Positions 1 to 6,920 of a stretch of 16,391 bases of DNA are shown here, in pieces; positions within the stretch are counted from its first letter, which is position 1, and each line of letters opens with the position of its first letter. Source of the stretch: Asterionellopsis glacialis (taxonomy: Eukaryota > Bacillariophyta > Plagiogrammaphyceae > Rhaphoneidales > Asterionellopsidaceae); contig WKLE02003040.1 of the NCBI GenBank assembly GCA_014885115.2, positions 1,628-18,018 on the forward strand, written 5' to 3'. Below the pieces are notes generated by a model that was not told the DNA's origin, made no database searches, and was given only the letters and a program-made list of their open reading frames with translations. Position numbers and translations under genes: made by a program.

Positions 1-321
1 ACAGGTTGCCCTTGGAAATAAGCAATGGGACTATTTTTGCAAGCTTGATGTTGCTTATAGTCAGCCAACCCTTCAATCTTGGTGACAAGCAACATCACTT
101 AACAATGATGTCATATAAATGTTATGTTTAACCATCAAGATTAAATAATTTTTCTACTTTGATTATGTTGAAATTTGTAATTTTTTGATAGATAACCATC
201 ATAATTATGTCATAAAATAAGCAACAGCACATTATCCCAAGCTTGATGTTGCTTACAAGGGTCCAAAATTTCAAGCTCGACCTAAGCAATGGAGCTTTGC
301 TTATTTACAAGGGCAACCTGT
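1..321. mobile_element. Short TIR element (MITE-like), non-autonomous
   Basis: Bases 1-25 and the reverse complement of 297-321 match at 24 of 25 positions; both ends begin ACAGGTTGCCCTTG. A 17-bp motif, AAGCTTGATGTTGCTTA, is repeated exactly at 41-57 and 239-255, and shorter inverted copies of its core (AGCAACAtca/AGCAACAgca) lie near 88 and 220. There is no ORF inside. Matching ends, subterminal repeats, small size and no coding capacity fit a non-autonomous DNA transposon. The left end coincides with the window edge, so the TIR may extend further left and no target duplication can be tested. The superfamily cannot be assigned. Confidence 0.7.
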
Positions 322-1096
322 ACATGGTATAATCTTGGGCTGATTACCTCTGTTTTACAGAATGTCCCAGCAAATGAATATTGTGCATATGTGTCAGATT
401 TGATACTCCTAGTTTGTGCACTGTGCATATGAAATGATTATTTTTATGAAATTGCTACAATTAACTTTATTTCTATTTGATTGCATGGACCAAATATCTA
501 AGGACAATGACCAATAAATTATAAAACTAGCAATAGTAGTACAGAAAGAGCAATGACAAGGACTTAAACAGGAATATTTAGAACAGGCAGGACAGGGACC
601 AGGGACAGGGACAAGAACAAGAACCAGAGTAAGAGCAAAGTAAAAAAAAAGTGGTCATCTTAATATGAACCAGATTTTTTTGTGCACGGAAGAAGATACC
701 AATAGTCTACATATAGGACAGAGAGCCATTCTTTGAACTGGAGGCTAACATACACTTTTTCACCTAGCGAAGTTGCAGGGCAAGGCAAACCTTTCCTCTA
801 AAGGCTGACTTCTGTCCTTCAGAGGGGTGAAGGAAGTGGAAGGACGATATAGACACTCTTCGAAAATAGTGCGAAGGCCAACATACCAAATTAAGATTTC
901 TAAGAATATATATATTTGAAATTTAGTGAAGTAAGAGCTCAAACAGGTACTCGAGTAGCACCAGAACTATCTTTACGTGTGATATATTGGACAAATAATA
1001 TATAAAATGAAGTAATCAACATTTTCCTTTCGTATGCACTTGCTCTGTGTTGTCGCTCATGTATTCGTTTCAAGACTCATTGTTTTACTTTCATGC
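322..1096. other. Intergenic, no gene seen
   Basis: No convincing gene. A 60-aa minus-strand ORF at 760-942 has no recognisable feature. The stretch up to base 686 is almost free of CpG and continuous in composition with the TIR element. The last few hundred bases lie downstream of the secreted repeat-protein gene and probably include its 3' UTR (minus strand); I see no clear AATAAA signal. Confidence 0.6.
582..640. repeat. Degenerate purine-rich hexamer repeat (GGGACA/AGAACA-like)
   Basis: The + strand runs through imperfect hexamers of the type GGACAG, GGACCA, GGGACA, AGAACA, AGAACC, ending in a poly-A stretch near 641. It looks like a decayed minisatellite. It is non-coding and lies in the CpG-poor block. 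Confidence 0.55.
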
Positions 1097-2179
1097 CTAC
1101 TCTATGAAGTCTTTCACCCAATCTTCAATACTCAAATCAAGTCTCCGTATGTCTAAGCTCATGGACAAGACAGGTTCGGATCTTTCGTCACATGGACAAG
1201 AACAAGAGCATGGTGAGTCTCCATCTACATCCACCGGGCCTTGTGATGAGGTGCTTTCTGCTGTAACAACGTCAGTACTTCCACCTTTGTCACCAATGTC
1301 GGCTCTATCGGTATCTCCTGTGCGTGGAACGGCAATACCATTTGCTTTAAAATACGTATAGAGTTTACTCTGTAAAATTGTATCATGTAATTCTCGGTTG
1401 TTGTGATGCTCTTGAACGGATTCATCCAAGTTGATGAGGTTCCTTCGGTGGCGTTTCTTTTTTCCTTCCCTAGATTCACCCTTGCTTGGTACAACGTCGT
1501 TTGATCCCATATGGTCATCAGCTGGAGGCGGAGGGGGTGATACCATTTTCTTCTTGCCGCTTTTGTTTTCACCAGGGGAATTAGATTCCGCAGCTTTTTT
1601 ACCCATAGCAGGTGGTGGTGGTGGTGGATTTGGAGGAGGGTTTCCTCCTGTCTTCTTTCCACCAGATGCTTCCTTGCCACCATCTGATGCCTTCTTACCA
1701 CCACCCGATGCTTTTTTACCATCGCCCGATGCCTTTTTACCACTGCCCGATGCTTTTTTACCACCGTCCGATGCCTTCTTACCACCGTCCGATGCCTTCT
1801 TACCGCCGTCTGATGCCTTCTTACCACCGCCCGATGCCTTCTTACCTCCAGAAGACGCCTTTTTACCAGCTGATGCGTCTCCCTTGGAAGCTGGAGCAGA
1901 AGCTGGAGCAGGAGCAGGAGCAGGAGCAGGCATGGTTCTTGTAAAACATCTGGCGTTACATACACTGTCACAATCGCAACTATCACCAGAGGCACCGGTA
2001 TACCCTGCTCCACCCTCTTGTTCAATACTCGATCTTGTGACGACATCAGTTTCCTGACTGGCTTGATAATTCGAAAGTCTACGAATTCTTCTTTCCTTTC
2101 GTACTCGAGGATGAGTTTCAACATCATCAGATGAGTAAACAAGGCCCATGCATAGCAGAAGATTGACAGCTACCTTCAT
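1097..2179 (-). CDS. Secreted Lys/Ser/Gly heptad-repeat protein, silaffin-like candidate
   Basis: 360 aa, single exon. Residues 1-16 form a signal peptide (MK, then a hydrophobic core ending near Tyr15), so the product should enter the ER. Arg-x-Leu motifs lie at 33-35, 246-248 and 345-347; R-x-L is the known proprotein cleavage site of silaffins and cingulins. A four-Cys cluster (C68, C70, C74, C78) precedes a Pro-Ala stretch (84-98). About eleven GKKASxG heptads follow (105-179), the sixth position varying among Gly, Asp and Ser. Proline runs sit at 181-190 and 215-219, and a CxCxCxC cluster at 324-330. Lys is about a quarter of residues 99-179, the paired-lysine context that carries polyamine-type modification in silaffins. 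No catalytic domain is visible. By inference this is a biosilica- or cell-wall-associated protein; another secreted matrix protein is possible. The start is the only Met that gives the signal peptide. Confidence 0.75.
   Translation of the reverse strand: MKVAVNLLLCMGLVYSSDDVETHPRVRKERRIRRLSNYQASQETDVVTRSSIEQEGGAGYTGASGDSCDCDSVCNARCFTRTMPAPAPAPAPASAPASKGDASAGKKASSGGKKASGGGKKASDGGKKASDGGKKASDGGKKASGSGKKASGDGKKASGGGKKASDGGKEASGGKKTGGNPPPNPPPPPPAMGKKAAESNSPGENKSGKKKMVSPPPPPADDHMGSNDVVPSKGESREGKKKRHRRNLINLDESVQEHHNNRELHDTILQSKLYTYFKANGIAVPRTGDTDRADIGDKGGSTDVVTAESTSSQGPVDVDGDSPCSCSCPCDERSEPVLSMSLDIRRLDLSIEDWVKDFIE
1644..1874 (-). repeat. 21-bp tandem repeat encoding GKKASxG heptads
   Basis: Nine well-aligned 21-bp units run from 1665 to 1853. 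A tenth, diverged unit follows to 1874 and a degenerate one precedes at 1644-1664. On the + strand each unit starts GATGC and continues with YTTYTTACC and a variable triplet pair. Differences are mostly silent or fall in the codon for the sixth heptad position (Gly, Asp or Ser). One unit has Glu in place of the second Lys (GKEAS). The array keeps frame throughout. Confidence 0.95.
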
Positions 2180-2180
2180 T

Positions 2181-2216
2181 GTTCAATCAATTTTTCAATC
2201 AATGTTTCAATTAATG
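2181..2216 (-). repeat. 12-bp tandem repeat in the leader of the repeat-protein gene
   Basis: Three imperfect 12-bp copies on the + strand read GTTCAATCAATT, TTTCAATCAATG and TTTCAATTAATG, starting two bases upstream of the start codon of the minus-strand gene. They will lie in its 5' leader or core promoter. It could be a binding-site array or simple slippage; the sequence alone does not decide. Confidence 0.8.
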
Positions 2217-2327
2217 TATCAAGCGGTGACACCAATATTAATCTTGTTTGTATTGGCATAAACGTACGATTCGTCTCTCTTTCGGATTTGTTCGGTTTTT
2301 TCAACAAAATGCCTGGCATTAGTTTTA

Positions 2328-2546
2328 ATGATGTATAAGCTGAGTTCGGGAAAATCGCAGAAAAGCGAGTCTAAGTTTTTAGAATTCTTTAGAACGCGCT
2401 TTGGCGACACAGTGATGGAAGGGGTATCCTTTCCCCGCCCAAGTGAACTTTCCCACTTCCTCGAGGATGTAGATAATCATACCTACTGCCCTGGATGTAA
2501 TTTACTTATGAAGTCAGACGCAAAGGGTATCTTGTCAATTAAATAA
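2328..2546 (+). CDS. Doubtful small ORF, 72 aa
   Basis: The ORF begins with two Met codons and ends in a TAA that overlaps an AATAAA. The product is mixed hydrophilic with one CPGC pair near residues 54-57 and no signal peptide. It is divergent from the secreted repeat-protein gene and would share its upstream region. I do not recognise it. It could be a small gene, the last exon of something unannotated, or chance. The reading frame is open back to about 2262, beyond the first Met. Only the protein-like composition of 2370-2530 speaks for it. Confidence 0.2.
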   Translation: MMYKLSSGKSQKSESKFLEFFRTRFGDTVMEGVSFPRPSELSHFLEDVDNHTYCPGCNLLMKSDAKGILSIK

Positions 2547-4262
2547 ATCCATTACAAAAAGTAGAAAACAAGAGTCAGATCTTAATATGCGAAAGTGACT
2601 TCACCCATTCTTGTGAAGTAGGCTAAGTAAAGCTTCATTAACGTTGTAATCTATGTTCAAACAAACGGGACCTTCCATTGGGCGTTCCATATTATCGGAA
2701 TATCATCCTTAATTAATCAAAATGAATACCATCAAATCAAAGGGTCTCAATCGTGTACCCAGGTAATTGAAGTCCCGGATTTGACAACTGTCTGGGACTT
2801 GTTAAGTATGATGTCATATGTGTGACCCACATATTCTTTGGTGACTCCGTATTGTTTTTGGAACTAGGTTCCTTGGACTCCTTTTGAATGGCGCGTACCG
2901 TTAGTTGATCGTGTACGCCAGTATCATATTTTACCCCGTACCGCTTTTTCACCATAGTTTATCGATACTGGATTGGAATCGTGCTTCTCGTTAACAACCA
3001 ATATCTGAGCAAAATACAAAAAGGCATATCCGATAAACCTCGAATGTTCTCGATCTTGCACTTTCATTCTTCTGATAAAAGTATATAGTTTTTAGAGTTC
3101 GCTTTCGTATCAAAGAACACATGTTGAACTTTTAGTTCGTTTTCCAGGTTTTTATAGACCTAGAAAGTTGTATTCAAGATATCATAAAGCGTCTGCGATC
3201 GGAAGTTCCAATAGGTTTCACGAACACACACAGAGAGACACACACCTTTTTTATTTTTTTTTTAAAACCAACAAATTTCTCAAAAGGAGAAAACCAAAAC
3301 GAAACAAGAATTATCAATCACAAAAAAGTGCAGCCATCGAGTGCAGCTAGCAATAAGGCAAGCAAATTGTACAACAAACTAGGTCTAACTCACAAACTGT
3401 TAAATATTATATTGTATTTATGTTAAAATTGTCAAACCAAATTTCATGTTTCTTTTCTCCCCATGTAATAATCACAAAAGGATACCCAGCTATAATCCAC
3501 AACAAAAAGAGAGAAAAAAGGGGAGTAGTTACATACTTTTGAAGAATTGTTGAACACAAGCTAATAACTCACATCATCTTGTTCGGAAGGGACATCCAAA
3601 TTGAAAGGCATTATAATTTTAGTTTATGATTGTTAATCCCAAGCTTTATGTTTTAATTTTTCTATCAAAAAAAATATGAAATGAACACTGTATTCTGTTC
3701 TCATCCATTTATTCCACATCATTGGGTACATCCAGTTACTTACAATAGTTTTTTTACAAACTTCTGCATGTGCTCCAATACTTCTATGAGTAAGTTTGAT
3801 TACTTTGGGAAAGTTTCTGGGAATATAAACCACAACAAAAATACATTTGATTGGGAAAAAGGTACAATGCACACAAGCGCATTTTCAATTTTCAGATTTT
3901 CTCTCTAATGCTTGAGTTCTGTCTTGATATTACTAGGGATAGAGATATACTTTCTCACAATTTCCGTCGACTGCCAATCTGATACAAACTGGTAAAACAA
4001 GCAACTGTTTCAAGATAGTTTGGAGATTTCCTTCCAAGCTCAATTCACAGCATGTGTCTCTACATGGAGATCATACGTAAAATATTTTACTTCCAAGATC
4101 CAAAAAAAGTTGAGCAGAAGTATATAGACAAATAATGTATTCTTCTGGGAAATGTCTGATTTACATTATAGCAAGGAAGACATGAAACTATTTTCTATCT
4201 TGACTTTTACTAAAACTACCAGTGAATGAATTACCATATCAAAACAAGTGGCAATGCCTAAA
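2547..4262. other. Long AT-rich intergenic stretch, no gene seen
   Basis: No gene that I can support. A 72-aa minus-strand ORF (2737-2955) and several 60-80-aa ORFs between 3168 and 3908 have no recognisable domain and unconvincing composition. Minor structures are a weak CTTCAC/GTGAAG hairpin near 2598-2618, a CA/GA-rich patch at 3223-3245 followed by a T-run, and scattered homopolymers. From 4078 rightwards CpG disappears, so the altered composition of the pseudogene block begins slightly before the coding remains. Confidence 0.6.
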
Positions 4263-4316
4263 CTAGACTCAAAAATCCTGTCACCATGTTAGATATCTTT
4301 GCACCCAAAGTGGTAG

Positions 4317-4400
4317 CTGGAGCTGGAGCTGGAGTTGTAGAGTTGTAGCAGGAGATGTAACTGGAGTCATAGTAAGAGACAGAGCTGGAGTTGTCACATT
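4317..4400 (-). repeat. Degenerate GCTGGA-type hexamer repeat, remnant Pro/Ala/Thr stalk
   Basis: The + strand carries GCTGGA, GCTGGA, GTTGTA, GCAGGA, ACTGGA and similar hexamers. On the minus strand these read as Pro-Ala-Pro-Ala and Thr-Pro codons at the C-terminal part of the pseudogene. The period is kept but the units are eroded. Confidence 0.65.
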
Positions 4401-4941
4401 ATTGTCATCAGGTACTGCATTTTTGTCAAACACCATGGTAGATACAGCCCCTGGCCAATTAAGTTAGGAAAAATTAGCTGAGGAGATTATGCTGTTTTGG
4501 AATCCAAGTTTAAATCAGCACCAGCAATGGCAGATACACCTATTACCCATTCAGTGCAGTCAGCCATCAGATCATATTAAAAATAGTGCCACTGACATTA
4601 GGTGGATGCAACCATATCAAAATATACAACTTATTGTCATAGTAGATAATGCCATCTCCAAAGGTTTGAGGGTTGCTTGTCATGGCACCAATCATCTGAT
4701 CTGAGACCAGGGTTCAGTAGTACCAATTTCTTCACTGGAAGGAACCAACTTGGTTACACCCAGGACATTATAATGAATCACATAAATATCTTTATTGTCT
4801 ATCATGATACATCCATTAGGAGAGAATCCTTCCTGTTGGCTAAGTAAATTTGATATACTACTACTGCCTTGGTTGTCAAAGAGGAGGGTTTGGGCAATAC
4901 TGTTGCTGATGGGATCAGTGACAGTTAGTTTGGTTTTGTTG

Positions 4942-5663
4942 CTCAGTTGCAGTTTCCAGCATGCCGGAATCCGGCTGGATCCTTAAACTCCCAATTCCAT
5001 TCTGGTACTACACAGGAATATACTACATTCCAGAATAGTAGCCAGAACAGAATCACTCAAATCAGCTGGAATCAGCTGGAATTCTGGTAACCCAAACCCT
5101 TAGGATTGTATAACATTAACCCTTGGGATGGAGAGGATACTGTACAATAGGACAGGAAAATCAACCACAATGGCATTTTTGGGTGTGTGATCATCTAACA
5201 AAAAGTATGTTAATTGAAATAACAATCAAGTGTCATTAAAATAACAAATTTATGAACTTGGTGATAACCTTGAAATCTGCAAGAGAAGGTTTATTGTTGA
5301 GTAATTTTCACTTTTGTATTCAAGGTTGGATACAATGACATTTATTTTATTTGATTTCTTAATGCAATTGAATCAACAATATGATGTATTTTTAGAAGGA
5401 GCACTGAATGGTTTTGGTTTCATGTTTTGAAGAAAGGTTGATTGTCATATTCTTGCAAAAATTGGTCACAATGGCAATCTGCCATGGTGATTTCACACAT
5501 AAAAAATCAAAGTTTGGTGTGAAAGTCATGATAACATCATGCACTACTGTTTAACAGTGATTCACCTTCTGGTGTGGAATCTGGACTATAAAGCAGGAAA
5601 TGGTAAAAAAAAAGAGTGGAATTCTGAATTCTGGCTGGAATTCTGCCAGAAACTGCAACTAAG
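4942..5663. mobile_element. 722-bp non-autonomous hAT-like DNA element inserted in the pseudogene
   Basis: The left end reads CTCAGTTGCAGTTTC and the inverted right end CTTAGTTGCAGTTTC, 14 of 15 matching. The element is flanked by an exact 8-bp direct repeat, TTTTGTTG, at 4934-4941 and 5664-5671 (9 bp if the preceding G is counted). An 8-bp target duplication with short TIRs is typical of the hAT superfamily. Both subterminal regions carry many copies of a TGGAAT/GGAATTCTGG motif in both orientations, as hAT transposase binding regions often do. No ORF of transposase size is present, so it depends on a partner elsewhere. Removing the element plus one repeat copy rejoins the host reading frame, which fixes the boundaries independently. 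Mutator (9-bp duplication) is the alternative. Confidence 0.85.
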
Positions 5664-6210
5664 TTTTGTTGGCATACAAACATAAGCCATTTGGTTCCAC
5701 TATCAATTCCATCAGATTGTAGATATTTTGAACTAGTAGTCCATTGTCTTGAATGACAAACTTTGTGATGGCTCCATCATGGGTGGCTTACAGGTTGGTG
5801 GAGGCACTGTTGATGGCTAGTCAGAAGTGAATAATGCCCAAGGTACTTGGAAAACTAAAGTCAGCCATTGGCATAGTACCATCTAAAGCATACTTCAAAA
5901 TGGCAGCATTTGGTGCCATCTGGCCAATGTAAATGTCCAAATCTGATGTGACAGCACTCTTGGGATGTCCCAGAGTTTGAAAACTCACAGCAGCGCTGTT
6001 GTTGTCATTGTTCCATACTTAGCAACAACAATGGCCAATCAAAGAAGTTTTGCTAGAGTCATGCAAACCATTTTAAAAGTGTGGGTTATTGTTTTGCAAT
6101 ACTGTACAAAGAGATGAAAAAGATGTTGCAGCAACACGCATTTTCTGAGTCTCTGGCAACTAGTTAGTAAACTGGCAACACCATCCGTTGAAACAATTCT
6201 TAGATGCCAT

Positions 6211-6920
6211 GATCTGTTCTCCTTACTATCAGTAATCAGTAGCCATAATATCTACTCCACAAAAAACCCCTCTAGCGCCATATCTACGTTACAGTATTCC
6301 ATGCAAAATGATTACGGCTGACAGACGGTAGCAGCCTTTTGGCTTTGTCCTCGTCAAATCTCGGCTAGTCTATCGTTTCCTCGTTCTTTCGATTTTTAGA
6401 GATACAGGTAGACTTATTCGTGATGTCCGTCGACCGTCGACAGATATGACAGAACGACCGACTGACTGATTGCAAGCAAGATTCCGAAAAGATCCGGCTC
6501 GATCGACTGACAGACACTTAATAATATCTTAGACCCAGAGCTCAGAACCCATTTGAAATTTCAAGATAGTTCGCCTTGTTTCTTTCTCGATCCTCTTCTT
6601 CCCGCCACTCGACTCGTTTTTTTTATATTTTTTTAACTTTCCACCATCTGCTTTTTGAGTTTCTTTGTGTGTATCGACTGCGAACCGCACACACTCGACG
6701 CAAGAGACAAAAACCGAATCCTGTCGAAAGATTACAAAATCTACAGTACAGCTCGTACAGTACCACCACATTGCCTTGCCTTGATTTGTGTCGTCGGCAC
6801 TTTTTTTTTTTTCAAAAAGTGTTTCCATATTGCAAAGCAAAAAGACTACAATATATTTTGTTGTCCGAGTTCAATCATTCATCAAGTATCATTCAGTCCT
6901 ACAAATAATAGCTTAAAATC
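6211..6920 (+). promoter_or_regulatory. CpG-rich promoter and 5' leader region of the ATAD3 gene
   Basis: CpG becomes frequent from about 6270, in contrast to the pseudogene block. Around 6429-6441 lies the near-palindrome GTCGACCGTCGAC, followed by GACTGACTG-type short repeats to about 6515. A pyrimidine-rich tract (6576-6630) and T-runs lead to the start codon. No TATA box or defined initiator can be assigned. Several overlapping 100-aa ORFs here are low-complexity and end at or beyond the ATAD3 start; I treat them as leader sequence, not genes. Confidence 0.45.

Larger units (their letters stand above)
4263..6210 (-). pseudogene. Decayed beta-propeller-like surface protein gene, split by a transposon
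   Basis: Read on the minus strand from an ATG at 6210-6208, one frame stays protein-like to the insertion point at 5664. It is broken only by in-frame stops at 6160-6162, 6073-6075, 6019-6021, 5821-5823 and 5788-5790. The sense runs look like propeller blades (DLDIYIGQ, THDGAITKF, EPNGLCLYANK). A 722-bp element then intervenes. Beyond it the same frame resumes at 4934 for 80 codons (FSPNG, DIYVIHYN) to a stop at 4692-4694, where a frameshift moves the signal to another frame (GDGIIYYDNKLYI). Remnants of a Thr/Pro/Ala stalk follow near 4313-4400, and a short hydrophobic end stops at 4263-4265. By inference this was a secreted or surface-anchored protein with a propeller head; the exact family is unknown. 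The first ATG may not be the original start. Confidence 0.75.

Noticed and set aside
1644..1874. Evenly spaced short repeats resembling a CRISPR array
   Set aside because: Units are contiguous 21-bp tandem repeats without spacers, in frame within a coding sequence, in a eukaryotic genome.
1431..2057. 208-aa + strand ORF with [13 protein letters not shown] repeats
   Set aside because: It is the antisense shadow of the 21-bp array. The minus strand carries the signal peptide and processing sites and covers the whole ORF.
1097..2179. Histone H1-like tail (KKAS repeats)
   Set aside because: The protein starts with a signal peptide, has R-x-L sites and Cys clusters, and no winged-helix domain is visible.
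322..4262. tRNA, rRNA or small nuclear RNA genes
   Set aside because: I scanned by eye for tRNA A/B-box patterns and snRNA signatures here and in the other gaps and found no convincing candidate. A covariance-model search would be the proper test.
4795..4986. 63-aa + strand ORF ending in the hAT-like element
   Set aside because: It straddles the transposon boundary and is antisense to the recognisable pseudogene frame.
4263..6210. Stop-codon recoding instead of a pseudogene
   Set aside because: All three stop codons occur, the neighbouring genes use stops normally, and a transposon and frameshift also break the frame.
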